Source: CADCTB01 sp964479465 (GTDB lineage: Bacteria > Actinomycetota > Acidimicrobiia > Acidimicrobiales > AC-14). From it: a stretch of DNA of 40,251 nt. The notes below the pieces were generated by a model. That model made no database searches. It saw only the letters and a program-made list of their open reading frames with translations, and was not told the DNA's origin. This document shows, one piece after another, positions 1 to 7,193 of the stretch. Numbering within the stretch: the first letter of the stretch is position 1; the number at the start of each line of letters is the position of its first letter. The position numbers and the translations under genes are program-made. Location of the stretch: assembly GCA_964479465.1 (NCBI GenBank), contig CAYZMG010000037.1, positions 1 through 40,251 of the forward strand. Reading direction: 5' to 3'.

Positions 1-280
1 CGCGGGCCTGCTCGATCAGGTCGCGCTGGCTGAAAGCGGTGAGGATCAGCACCGCGGCCCGGCGGGAGTTGGTGATCTCCCGGGCGGCGGTGATGCCGTC
101 CATCCCCGGCATCTTGATGTCGAGGATGGCCAGGTCCGGGTGGAGCTCCTTGACCAGCTCGACGGCTTCGTCGCCCCGGCCCACCGCTCCCACGACCTCG
201 TAGCCCTCGGCTTCGAGGGTCTCCTTGAGGTCGAGGCGGATGAGAGCTTCGTCCTCTGCGATGACGATTCGGGTTGCCAT
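1..280 (-). CDS. pdtaR: Response regulator receiver protein, PdtaR/Rv1626-like (3' end outside window)
   Basis: The first 93 codons are present; the gene runs off the left edge. The protein starts MATRIVIAEDEALIRLDLKE and has the receiver-domain acidic pair (E9, D10), the phospho-acceptor Asp in AILDIKMPGMDG, and the LTAFSQRD segment carrying the conserved Thr/Ser. This opening closely resembles the actinobacterial PdtaR family, in which an ANTAR RNA-binding domain follows the receiver and acts by transcription antitermination. The ANTAR part lies outside the window, so it is inferred. The ATG at 278-280 shares one base with the TGA stop of the upstream coiled-coil gene (TGATG), so the two are probably translationally coupled. 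No cognate histidine kinase is visible here. Confidence 0.85.
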   Translation of the reverse strand, partial: MATRIVIAEDEALIRLDLKETLEAEGYEVVGAVGRGDEAVELVKELHPDLAILDIKMPGMDGITAAREITNSRRAAVLILTAFSQRDLIEQAR

Positions 281-570
281 CAGGTCTCGGCGAACAGGCG
301 CTCGAGGAGTTCGTCCTGGGCCTTTTCCAGTTCGCCGATCTGGGTGACGATCTGGCTCCGGTGCCTCGTCATGGCATCGGCGTGCTTCTGGGCCTCACGG
401 TGCTCCTTGTCAGCCATGGGTGTCTCCGACACCATGGCCCTCAGGCGGGCGTCGTCCGCCGCGTCGGCCAGGAAGGCGAGCTGCTCGTCGACAACGCCGA
501 GCTCAGTGCGCAGTTGACGAAGCCGCTCGGCGGCCTCGGACAGCTTGCGCTCCACCAACCATTTCGACAT
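280..570 (-). CDS. Small coiled-coil protein, function unknown
   Basis: A 96-residue, highly charged protein that is almost entirely predicted helix, with heptad-like spacing of Leu/Ala across two stretches (about residues 8-45 and 60-95) and no signal peptide or membrane segment. I do not recognise a named family. It lies immediately upstream of the PdtaR-like regulator with a one-base overlap, so it is probably co-transcribed and may be a partner or stability factor for it; that is inference. A TAGACT box on the minus strand lies 9 nt before its ATG. Confidence 0.7.
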   Translation of the reverse strand: MSKWLVERKLSEAAERLRQLRTELGVVDEQLAFLADAADDARLRAMVSETPMADKEHREAQKHADAMTRHRSQIVTQIGELEKAQDELLERLFAET

Positions 571-579
571 GAGAACCGC

Positions 580-585
580 AGTCTA
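580..585 (-). promoter_or_regulatory. Putative -10 box (TAGACT) for the 280-570 operon
   Basis: On the minus strand TAGACT is followed by 9 nt and then the ATG at 570. It matches the actinobacterial TANNNT pattern and mirrors the identical box for malQ at 622-627 on the plus strand, giving a compact divergent promoter region. There is no obvious Shine-Dalgarno, so a very short leader is likely. Confidence 0.45.
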
Positions 586-621
586 CCGCCCACCCCTGCG
601 CCGGCGTCGTAACGCCGACCG

Positions 622-627
622 TAGACT
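622..627 (+). promoter_or_regulatory. Putative -10 box (TAGACT) for malQ
   Basis: TAGACT followed by 9 nt and the malQ ATG at 637. No purine-rich Shine-Dalgarno lies between, which suggests a leaderless or near-leaderless transcript. Confidence 0.45.
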
Positions 628-636
628 CCGCCTCTC

Positions 637-2484
637 ATGGGCGTCGCCGATTGGGGTGTGCAGGAGCGCTGGCAGGACGCCCAGGGGAAGTGGCACGACG
701 TCAGCCCCGAGACGGTGGCCGCCGTGCTCGACGCCATGGGCACGGACGGCGAGGGGTCACCGCCGGATGGGCCCACGCTGTTCGTGCGGCCCGGCGCACC
801 GGTCCCGCTGGAGGGCGCCGCCGATCTCCTGACCGAGAGCGGCGAGACGCTGCGCATCGAGGGACTGCTGCCGACCGACCTCCCGTTCGGCTACCACACG
901 CTCGTCCGCCTGGACGACGGCCGGCGCACCGACGTGGTGGTCTCGCCGGGCACGTGCCCCCGGCCGGCGCTGGCGCCCACGTGGGGGTGGGCGGTGCAGC
1001 TCTACGCGGCCCGTTCGACCGAGAGCTGGGGCATGGGCGACCTGGGCGACCTCCGCCGGCTCGGGCAGTGGACGTCGCAGGAGCTGGGCGGCGGCCTGAT
1101 CCTGTTGAACCCGCTCCACGCTGCCCACCCGACGCTGCCCCAGTCCGACAGCCCGTACTTCCCGAGCAGCCGGCGCTTCCGGAACCCGCTGTACCTGCGG
1201 GTGGAGGACGTCGACGGGGCCTCCGCGCTGCCCGACATCGAGTCGTTGGTCAGCGCCGGCCGGGCTCTGAACGCAGGGCACCACATCGACCGCGACGCAG
1301 TCTTCCGGCTCAAGATGCAGGCCCTGGAGCAGATCTGGGCGCGCTTCGCCGGCGACCCGGCGTTCGATGCGTGGCGGGAGGCCCAGGGCGACGCCCTCGG
1401 CGACTACGCCGCCTTCTGCGTGCTGGCCGAGGAGCACGGGCCCGACTGGCGGCGCTGGCCAGACGGCGCCCGCCACCCCGGCGGGCCCGTCGTCGCCGAG
1501 GTGCGGCGCACCCAGTACGGACGCTGGCGCTTCCACCAGTGGCTGCAGTGGCTGGTCGACCGCCAGCTCCAGACCGCCTCGGCCGCCATCGGCGTGATGC
1601 ACGACCTGGCCGTGGGCGTCGACCCCGCCGGCGCCGACGGCTGGCTGTGGCAGGACGTGCTGGCGCTCGACATGGCCGTCGGCGCCCCGCCGGACGAGTT
1701 CGCCAGCCTGGGCCAGAGCTGGGGGCTTCCCCCCTTCGACCCGTGGCGGCTGCGCAGCGCCGGCTACCACCCGTTCATCCAGACGATCCGGGCCACCCTC
1801 GGCCACGCCGGCGGTCTCCGCCTCGACCACGTCATGGGCCTGTTCCGGCTGTGGTGGGTGCCCCGCAGCGCCGACTCGCCCGTCGCCGGCGCTTACGTCC
1901 GGTACTGCCACGACGACCTGCTCGACATCGTCGCCCTGGAGTGCCACCGGGCCGGCGCCTACGTCGTCGGCGAGGATCTGGGAACGGTGGAGGACCATGT
2001 ACGCCAGGAGCTGGCACGCCGCGGCGTGCTCTCCTACCGCCTGGTGTGGTTCGAGGAGAAGCCGCCGGCGCAGTACCCGGAGCAGGCCCTGGCCGCGGTC
2101 ACGACCCACGACCTCCCGACCATCGCCGGCCTCTGGTCGGGCACCGACCTGGCCGACCAGCAGGACATCGGCATGGAGCCCAACGCGGAGGGCACGCAGC
2201 AACTCCGGGAGCGGTTGAAGCACGTGGCCGGCGTGGAGGACGCCGCTTCAGTGCCCGAGGTGGTCGCCGCCACCTACGGCGCGCTGGCGCAGGCCCCGTG
2301 CATGCTGCTGACCGCCGGCCTCGACGACGCTCTCGGCATGCAGCGCCGGCCGAACATGCCGGGAACGACCGACCAGTGGCCCAACTGGCGCATCCCCTTG
2401 CCGGTGCCGCTGGAGGAAGTCGAGGTCCACCCCGGACCGCGAGCGGTCGCCGCCGCACTGGACCGCCGGGATGGAGCCACATGA
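637..2484 (+). CDS. malQ: 4-alpha-glucanotransferase (amylomaltase, GH77)
   Basis: A 615-residue protein of the GH77 family, which transfers alpha-1,4-glucan segments between maltodextrins in glycogen/maltose metabolism in the cytoplasm. Recognisable blocks in order are QLYAARSTESWGMGDLGDL, the S-DSPYFPSSRR-FRNPLYL substrate loop, LRLDHVMGLFRLWWVP (containing the nucleophile Asp), GEDLGTV (acid/base Glu) and THDLPTIAGLW (third carboxylate), then the NMPGTTDQWPNWR motif near the C-terminus. The N-terminal ~120 residues form an extra beta domain, as in E. coli-type MalQ. The length is slightly below the 650-720 of the long type. Its stop (TGA, 2482-2484) overlaps an ATG at 2481 that could open a mini-gene. 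No other glycogen genes are in the window. Confidence 0.95.
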   Translation: MGVADWGVQERWQDAQGKWHDVSPETVAAVLDAMGTDGEGSPPDGPTLFVRPGAPVPLEGAADLLTESGETLRIEGLLPTDLPFGYHTLVRLDDGRRTDVVVSPGTCPRPALAPTWGWAVQLYAARSTESWGMGDLGDLRRLGQWTSQELGGGLILLNPLHAAHPTLPQSDSPYFPSSRRFRNPLYLRVEDVDGASALPDIESLVSAGRALNAGHHIDRDAVFRLKMQALEQIWARFAGDPAFDAWREAQGDALGDYAAFCVLAEEHGPDWRRWPDGARHPGGPVVAEVRRTQYGRWRFHQWLQWLVDRQLQTASAAIGVMHDLAVGVDPAGADGWLWQDVLALDMAVGAPPDEFASLGQSWGLPPFDPWRLRSAGYHPFIQTIRATLGHAGGLRLDHVMGLFRLWWVPRSADSPVAGAYVRYCHDDLLDIVALECHRAGAYVVGEDLGTVEDHVRQELARRGVLSYRLVWFEEKPPAQYPEQALAAVTTHDLPTIAGLWSGTDLADQQDIGMEPNAEGTQQLRERLKHVAGVEDAASVPEVVAATYGALAQAPCMLLTAGLDDALGMQRRPNMPGTTDQWPNWRIPLPVPLEEVEVHPGPRAVAAALDRRDGAT

Positions 2485-2600
2485 CCGGGGCCGGTGCCGC
2501 CGGCGGGGCTGGGGCCCCCGCCGGCACCAGCGGCCAGCCTCCGTGGCCAACGGAGTTGCCGTGTCCGCAGGACCCGGGTGCCCGCTGGAGAACACCGTGA
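2481..2600 (+). CDS. Possible 39-codon coupled mini-gene (uncertain)
   Basis: A short reading frame begins with ATGA overlapping the malQ stop and ends in GTGA overlapping the likely GTG start of the MBL hydrolase at 2597. Both are classic translational-coupling junctions. The product would be Gly/Ala/Pro-rich at its N-terminal end, because it is encoded by a 30-nt palindrome (2496-2525), with a PWPTELPCPQDPG segment after it. The alternative is that this stretch is only a spacer carrying the palindrome. I have no family match. Confidence 0.25.
   Translation: MTGAGAAGGAGAPAGTSGQPPWPTELPCPQDPGARWRTP
2496..2525 (-). repeat. 30-nt GC palindrome, copy 1
   Basis: On the minus strand these 30 bases are identical to 21963-21992 on the plus strand. 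The core can fold as a hairpin: arms GCCGGCGGGG and CCCCGCCGGC around a GGCCCCAG centre. The match continues outward for 7 more bases with one mismatch (CCGCTGGT versus CCGCTGCT). It lies in the malQ-MBL junction. It may be a repetitive extragenic palindrome or a transcript-processing hairpin. Confidence 0.6.
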
Positions 2601-3271
2601 TCATCTCGGGCCTCAGGCTCTGGATCGCCGGCACCAACGCCTGGGTCGTGTCCGCCACCGGCGCCGGCGGCGAGTGCGTGCTCATCGACGCCCCACCCGA
2701 CCCCGGCGCCATCCTCGGCCACCTGCAGGAGCACGGCTTGCGCCTCGTCGCCCTGCTGGCCACCCATGGCCACATCGACCACATCGGCGGGGTCGGCGAG
2801 CTGTGCCGGGGCCAGGGCGAGGAGGTGCCGGTCCACATCCACGACCACGACCGTCACATGCTCCTCGACCCCATCGGCACCAGCGGCACCCTCGGCCAGA
2901 TCCTCGACTACGAGGACCTCGACCTGCGCCCGCCCGAGCTGCTGTCCGGGCTCGACGACGGCCAGCGCGTCTCCGGCGCCGGCATGACGTTCACCGCCAT
3001 CCACACGCCCGGCCACACGCAGGGGTCGACCTGCTTCTTGCTGGAGGTCGACGGCGAGGCGCCGGTGCTCTTCAGCGGCGACCACCTCTTCGCCGGCTCC
3101 ATCGGCCGCACCGACCTGCCCGGGGGCAACCACGAGCAGCTGCTGGCCTCCATGGCGGCCAAGATCCTCCCGCTCGACGACGGTATCCAGGTCCTCCCCG
3201 GCCACGGCGAAACGACGACCATCGGCAGGGAACGGGCGACGAACCCGTTCCTGCACGAGCTCAGGCCGTAG
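2597..3271 (+). CDS. MBL-fold metallo-hydrolase, glyoxalase II-like
   Basis: A 224-residue metallo-beta-lactamase-fold protein. The metal motif THGHIDH is present, followed by the second-sphere His in HTPGHTQGS, the bridging Asp in FSGDHLF and the late His in LPGHGETT. The SIGRTDLPGGN segment is typical of small glyoxalase II/YcbL-like hydrolases that cleave thioesters such as S-lactoylglutathione analogues; the true substrate is not predictable. I chose the GTG at 2597 because GGAG sits 7 nt upstream and the first residues IISGLRLWIAGTN resemble a domain start; a GTG at 2561 is possible. The 3' end overlaps the convergent epimerase gene by 11 nt. Confidence 0.85.
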   Translation: MIISGLRLWIAGTNAWVVSATGAGGECVLIDAPPDPGAILGHLQEHGLRLVALLATHGHIDHIGGVGELCRGQGEEVPVHIHDHDRHMLLDPIGTSGTLGQILDYEDLDLRPPELLSGLDDGQRVSGAGMTFTAIHTPGHTQGSTCFLLEVDGEAPVLFSGDHLFAGSIGRTDLPGGNHEQLLASMAAKILPLDDGIQVLPGHGETTTIGRERATNPFLHELRP

Positions 3272-4286
3272 GCAGCCAGCCCTTCGAGCGGTACCACTCG
3301 ACGTTGTCGGCGACCGCGCCGGCGAAGTCGGTGCGGGAGAAGCGGAAGCCGGTGGACTCGATGGCCTCGGTGGAGAGCCGGTTGTTGCGGTTGGTCTTGG
3401 TCATCAGCCGCAGCCGGTCTGGCGTGAACAGGATGGCGGGTTCCATCCCCTGGGTGACCATGTGCTCGTGCACCCGCCGGCGGCGGTCCTCGTCCAGGCC
3501 CTCGCCGCCGACCTCCAGCTCCATCCCGAAGCAGCCCGCCAGCACCCGGCCGACGTCGTGGCTGGACGGGTAGAGGCCATCGACGACGTTGAACGCCCGG
3601 CCAACCGCCGCTTCCGAGCGGGCCAGGTGGATAGTGGCGGCGATCAGGTCGTCGACATGGACGAGGCGCTGCTCCATCGGCTCGGCGGCGACCGCGAGGC
3701 GGGGCAGGCCGGCGGCCCGCTCGATGGCCGTGTCGAGAATGGCGCTGGCCAGCAGCTTGGTGGCGCCCGGCCCGTAGACGGTGACCGGCCGCAGTACCAC
3801 CACGGGCATGCCTTGCCTGCTGCGCTCCCACACCTCCTGCTCGGCGCCCCATTTGGCCTTGCCGTAGCCCCGGCTGGCGTTGGGCTCCACGTCCTCCCGG
3901 ACCGGCAGGGGGAGCTGCTTCTCCTCGCCGTAAATCGACGTCGAGCTCATGTGGACGAACCGCTCGAGCGGGCCGCGACCGGCCGACTCCAGGAGCCGGG
4001 CGGTGGCGTCGATGTTGTCGCGCTCCATCTCCTCCTGGGTCGACTTGGAGCTGGAGGCGCCGGCCAGATGGAAGACGTGAGTAACCCCCGCGCACAGCGG
4101 CCCCAGGGTCCGGAAGTCGTCGCCGGCCAGGTCGGCGGGCTGGTACTCGACCTCCTCGGGCAGGTCGTCGGGCCGGGGCCGGCGGCCGGTGGCCCGCACC
4201 CGGAACCCTTCGGCGAGGAGGGCGGGCACCAGCCGGGCGGCGATGAAGCCGGTGGTGCCGGTCACGAGGGCGAGAGGTTCAGTCAT
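3261..4286 (-). CDS. NAD-dependent epimerase/dehydratase (extended SDR)
   Basis: A 341-residue extended short-chain dehydrogenase. The N-terminal Rossmann motif is VTGTTGFIA (G10, G13; the third position is Ala instead of Gly), followed by FHLAGA, the catalytic SST stretch near 114-116 and YGKAK (Y141, K145). The family acts on nucleotide sugars, dihydroflavonol-like compounds or sterols, and the substrate cannot be told from sequence. It is a single gene, convergent with the MBL hydrolase (11 nt overlap) and divergent from the ArsC-like gene. Start ATG at 4286. Confidence 0.88.
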   Translation of the reverse strand: MTEPLALVTGTTGFIAARLVPALLAEGFRVRATGRRPRPDDLPEEVEYQPADLAGDDFRTLGPLCAGVTHVFHLAGASSSKSTQEEMERDNIDATARLLESAGRGPLERFVHMSSTSIYGEEKQLPLPVREDVEPNASRGYGKAKWGAEQEVWERSRQGMPVVVLRPVTVYGPGATKLLASAILDTAIERAAGLPRLAVAAEPMEQRLVHVDDLIAATIHLARSEAAVGRAFNVVDGLYPSSHDVGRVLAGCFGMELEVGGEGLDEDRRRRVHEHMVTQGMEPAILFTPDRLRLMTKTNRNNRLSTEAIESTGFRFSRTDFAGAVADNVEWYRSKGWLPTA

Positions 4287-4297
4287 AGGCAGCCGTA

Positions 4298-4303
4298 GAC
4301 TGC
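4298..4303 (+). promoter_or_regulatory. Putative -10 box (TAGACT) for the ArsC-like gene
   Basis: TAGACT in the 41-nt divergent spacer, 24 nt before the ATG at 4328. A GAAAGG Shine-Dalgarno-like stretch lies between. The surrounding CCGTAGACT 9-mer also occurs at the malQ promoter. Confidence 0.35.
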
Positions 4304-4327
4304 CACCGCCACACGAAAGGCTGTGAC

Positions 4328-4696
4328 ATGGGCACCTCCATCTTCTTCAACCCCGAGTGCAGCAACTGTCGCACCGCCGCCGCCATCCTTGAGGAGCGGG
4401 GCGTCGAGGCCGACTACATCCGGTACCTGGAGACGTCGCCGACCAAGGCCGAGCTCGAGGCCGTGCTGGTCAAGCTGGGCACCGACGACCCGCGCGACAT
4501 CGTCCGCACCAAGGAGGCCGTCTACGCCGAGCTCGGCCTCGACTCGGCGGATAGGGACCAGCTCCTCGACGCCATGGTGGCCAACCCCATTCTCATCCAG
4601 CGGCCCATCGTCATCCAGGGCGATCGGGCCGTCGTCGCCCGCCCGCCCGAGCGCCTGCTGGAGCTGCTGGATCACAAGTCCTCGCCTGCCGAGTAG
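4328..4696 (+). CDS. ArsC/Spx-family thioredoxin-fold protein (arsenate reductase-like)
   Basis: A 122-residue protein matching the glutaredoxin-coupled ArsC layout along its whole length: FFNPECSNCRTA with cysteines at 11 and 14, the YLETSPTKAEL segment, IVRTKEAVY and the C-terminal NPILIQRPIVI-ARPPERLLELL block. In classical ArsC the catalytic Cys is followed by glutaredoxin-dependent reduction of arsenate; the CxxC pair here resembles the YffB/ArsC-related branch. No arsR, arsB or acr3 gene is adjacent, so a dedicated arsenic operon is not supported. It ends 5 nt before the convergent serine hydrolase gene. Confidence 0.85.
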   Translation: MGTSIFFNPECSNCRTAAAILEERGVEADYIRYLETSPTKAELEAVLVKLGTDDPRDIVRTKEAVYAELGLDSADRDQLLDAMVANPILIQRPIVIQGDRAVVARPPERLLELLDHKSSPAE

Positions 4697-4701
4697 GCGA
4701 T

Positions 4702-5847
4702 CTACAAGCACGAGTAGACGGCCTCCACCAGCCGGCGGGCCCGGCGGTCGGCGCCCAGCGACGCAGTGAGCTGGTTCATCACGTAGGCGAACCCGAGGCC
4801 CTTCGACCGGTCGGCGAAGGCCACCGAGCCGCCGGCGCCCTCGTGACCGAACGCCCCGCCGGCGTCGTGGGCACTCATCACCGAATGCAGGGAGTACCCC
4901 AGGCCGAACGACGTCTCGACCGCCAGCACCTTGTCACGGCCCGATACCTGGGGGCGGGAGGCCTCGTCCAGGGTCGCCGGCGACAGGATGCGGTCGAGCG
5001 CCAGCTCCCCGTACAGGGAAGCCAGGGCCCGGGCGGTGGCAATGCCGTTGGCCGCCGGCCACTCGGCCTGGTGCAGCTCGGGGGCATTGAACGACTCGAC
5101 GTCGAGCTGGCCGGGGGGGTTGGCGAACGCCTTGAAGGTCAGCGACTCGATGTCCATGATGGCGGCGAGAAAGATCAGGCCCGGGTCGTCGGGGCTCACG
5201 GCGCTGAGGTCGAACGGTCCGGTAGCCAGCCGGGCGACGCTCGCCTCCCGCTCCGGCGCAAGACCGACCCACAGGTCGAGGCCGAGGGGCCCGGCCAGCT
5301 CCTCGGCCACCATGGAGCCGACGCTCCGCCCGGAAACCCGGCGGACCACCTCCCCGACCAGCCAACCCCAGGTGAGCGGGTGGTACCCGTGGGCCGTCCC
5401 CGGCTCCCAGTGAGGCGTCTGGGCGGCCAGACGGGCGGCGACCAGATCGGGGTCGTGGCAATCGGTGAAGGTGATGGGCTCGTCGAAGACCGGCAGGCCG
5501 GCCTGGTGGGTGAGCAGGTGGCGGGTGGTGACCGCGTCCTTGCCGCCGGCGGCGAACTCGGGCCACACGTCGGCCACAGGGGCGTCGAGGTCGAGCACGC
5601 CTCGCTCCCACAGCAGCAGGGCGCAGGTCGCCGTCGGGCCTTTGGTGGCCGAGTACACGAGCACCGGGGTGTCCCGCGTCCACGCCCGCTCGGTGTGAGC
5701 GTCGGCCAGCCCACCCCACAGATCCACGACCGTCCGCCCGTCGACCACAACCGCCACCGCGGCACCGAGCTCCCCCGGATCGGAGAAGTTGGCCTCGAAG
5801 GCGTCCTGCACCGGCTCGAATCCCTCGGCACAGGTCCCGTCGATCAT
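4702..5847 (-). CDS. Serine hydrolase, beta-lactamase/EstB family
   Basis: A 381-residue class C beta-lactamase-fold protein. The nucleophile motif is YSATK (S66, K69), the tyrosine motif is probably YHP around Y155, and the C-terminal GHEGAGGS corresponds to the KTG/HxG box. Such proteins are usually esterases or peptidases, not antibiotic-hydrolysing enzymes. No signal peptide is visible, so it is probably cytoplasmic. I placed the start at ATG 5847 because a TACCGT box lies exactly 6 nt upstream; a longer frame upstream would overlap the divergent kinase promoter. Confidence 0.87.
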   Translation of the reverse strand: MIDGTCAEGFEPVQDAFEANFSDPGELGAAVAVVVDGRTVVDLWGGLADAHTERAWTRDTPVLVYSATKGPTATCALLLWERGVLDLDAPVADVWPEFAAGGKDAVTTRHLLTHQAGLPVFDEPITFTDCHDPDLVAARLAAQTPHWEPGTAHGYHPLTWGWLVGEVVRRVSGRSVGSMVAEELAGPLGLDLWVGLAPEREASVARLATGPFDLSAVSPDDPGLIFLAAIMDIESLTFKAFANPPGQLDVESFNAPELHQAEWPAANGIATARALASLYGELALDRILSPATLDEASRPQVSGRDKVLAVETSFGLGYSLHSVMSAHDAGGAFGHEGAGGSVAFADRSKGLGFAYVMNQLTASLGADRRARRLVEAVYSCL

Positions 5848-5853
5848 TGGGAG

Positions 5854-5859
5854 ACGGTA
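5854..5859 (-). promoter_or_regulatory. Leaderless -10 box (TACCGT) for the serine hydrolase
   Basis: Minus-strand TACCGT, then 6 nt (CTCCCA), then ATG at 5847. The spacing places the transcription start at the start codon. Confidence 0.5.
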
Positions 5860-5878
5860 CGCCGGCGCCGGCTCCGGG

Positions 5879-5884
5879 TACGTT
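5879..5884 (+). promoter_or_regulatory. Leaderless -10 box (TACGTT) for the kinase gene
   Basis: TACGTT, then 6 nt, then GTG at 5891. This is the same geometry as the divergent hydrolase promoter 20 nt away and decides the kinase start. Confidence 0.5.
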
Positions 5885-5890
5885 CCCCCT

Positions 5891-7156
5891 GTGCCCCTTC
5901 CCACCAGCGCGACCGCGGACATCGCCGGCCGCTACCGAATCGAGGGCCCGCTCGGCCGCGGCGGCATGGCCGAAGTGCGGGCCGGCACCGACCTCCGCCT
6001 GCAGCGCCCGGTGGCGATCAAGTTCCTCCTGCCCGAGATGGCGGCCCGGGAGGACATCCGCCTCCGCTTCGAAGCGGAGGCCTGCGCGGCGGCGGCGCTG
6101 AGCGACCCCCATGCCGTGGCCGTGTACGACACCGGCGAGCACGACGGGCTGCCGTACATCATCATGGAGCGCCTCCCCGGCGAGACCCTGGCCGACCGCA
6201 TTGCCGCCGGCCCCCAAGACCCGGCGTGGGTCCGCCAGGTAGCCGGAGAGATCCTGGCCGCCCTCGGTGCCGCCCACGCCGCCGGACTGGTGCACCGCGA
6301 CGTCAAGCCCGGGAACATCCTGATCACGGCGGACAACCACGCCAAGATCGCCGACTTCGGCATCGCCAAGAGCCTTGACACCACCGGGGGCTCGCCCGAC
6401 CTCACCGGCACCGGCCAGCTCCTCGGGACGCCGGCCTACCTGCCCCCGGAGCGCCTCGACGGCGGGCCGGCCACCGCCCAGTCCGACCTGTACTCCCTGG
6501 GCGTGGTCCTCTACGAAGCCCTCACCGGCCGGTGCCCGTTCCCCGGCGAGACACCGGTGGCCACGGCCATGGCCATCGTGGGCGGCGAGTACTTGTCCCT
6601 GAACGAGATCCGGCCGGGTCTCGACCCGGTCCTCGTCACCACCATCGAGCGGGCTATGGCCACCGATCCCGCCCGGCGTTTCGAGTCGGCCCCGGCGATG
6701 GCGGCCGCGCTGACCGTGCGCGACCCCACGATCGCCATGGTCGACGACCTGACCCTGGTCCACGCCGCGGCGCCGGGGACGGCCATCGTCGACCACCCCG
6801 TCATGCACGACACCACCGAGGTCCCGCTGGCCGCGCCGCCTCCGCCGGCCGGCCGCCAGCGCTCCCGGGCTCCAGTGGCCGCCGCCCTGGTCGCTCTCGC
6901 CCTGGTCGCCCTCCTGGTCGCAGCCCTAAACCGCGACGATGGCGGCGGCCCCAACCAGCCCGTCTCGGCGCAGACCGAGACGACGCAGCCAGCGCCGACC
7001 ACCGTCGCCCGGTCGCAGGTCCCGCAGGCAACCGTCGCCACCATTGCCCCGTCGCGCTCCGCCACCACCGTGCCGGCCGCCGGCAACGGCAAGAACGACA
7101 AGAACGACAAGGACGACGACAAGGGCAAGCGAAACGGCAAGGGCAAGGACGACTGA
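5891..7156 (+). CDS. Membrane Ser/Thr protein kinase, PknB-like without PASTA repeats
   Basis: A 421-residue Hanks-type kinase. The catalytic domain (about 12-275) has the Gly-rich loop GPLGRGGMAEV, VAIK, the catalytic loop HRDVKPGN (H135-D137), DFG at 155-157 and GTPAYLPPE in the activation segment. A Pro/Thr-containing juxtamembrane stretch follows, then one membrane helix (about 327-347, Ala/Leu/Val-rich), then an extracytoplasmic Thr/Gln/Pro linker and a strongly charged Lys/Asp/Gly/Asn tail. No PASTA domain is present, so muropeptide sensing is not supported. The GTG start is set by the TACGTT box 6 nt upstream. Likely substrates cannot be named. It is convergent with the flavoenzyme gene. 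Confidence 0.92.
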   Translation: MPLPTSATADIAGRYRIEGPLGRGGMAEVRAGTDLRLQRPVAIKFLLPEMAAREDIRLRFEAEACAAAALSDPHAVAVYDTGEHDGLPYIIMERLPGETLADRIAAGPQDPAWVRQVAGEILAALGAAHAAGLVHRDVKPGNILITADNHAKIADFGIAKSLDTTGGSPDLTGTGQLLGTPAYLPPERLDGGPATAQSDLYSLGVVLYEALTGRCPFPGETPVATAMAIVGGEYLSLNEIRPGLDPVLVTTIERAMATDPARRFESAPAMAAALTVRDPTIAMVDDLTLVHAAAPGTAIVDHPVMHDTTEVPLAAPPPPAGRQRSRAPVAAALVALALVALLVAALNRDDGGGPNQPVSAQTETTQPAPTTVARSQVPQATVATIAPSRSATTVPAAGNGKNDKNDKDDDKGKRNGKGKDD

Positions 7157-7193
7157 GTCGCCGGAACAGTCGCCGGCGCGAGGCCGCCCGGGC

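Noticed and set aside
757..2223. Long open frame on the strand opposite malQ
   Set aside because: Its composition mirrors the third-position GC bias of malQ; no start signal or domain. The same applies to long antisense frames under the kinase, helD, thiC and hemG regions.
4328..4696. Arsenic resistance operon
   Set aside because: Only an ArsC-like protein is present; no regulator or efflux gene flanks it.
4702..5847. Antibiotic-inactivating beta-lactamase
   Set aside because: No signal peptide and EstB-like motifs; an esterase/peptidase role is more likely.
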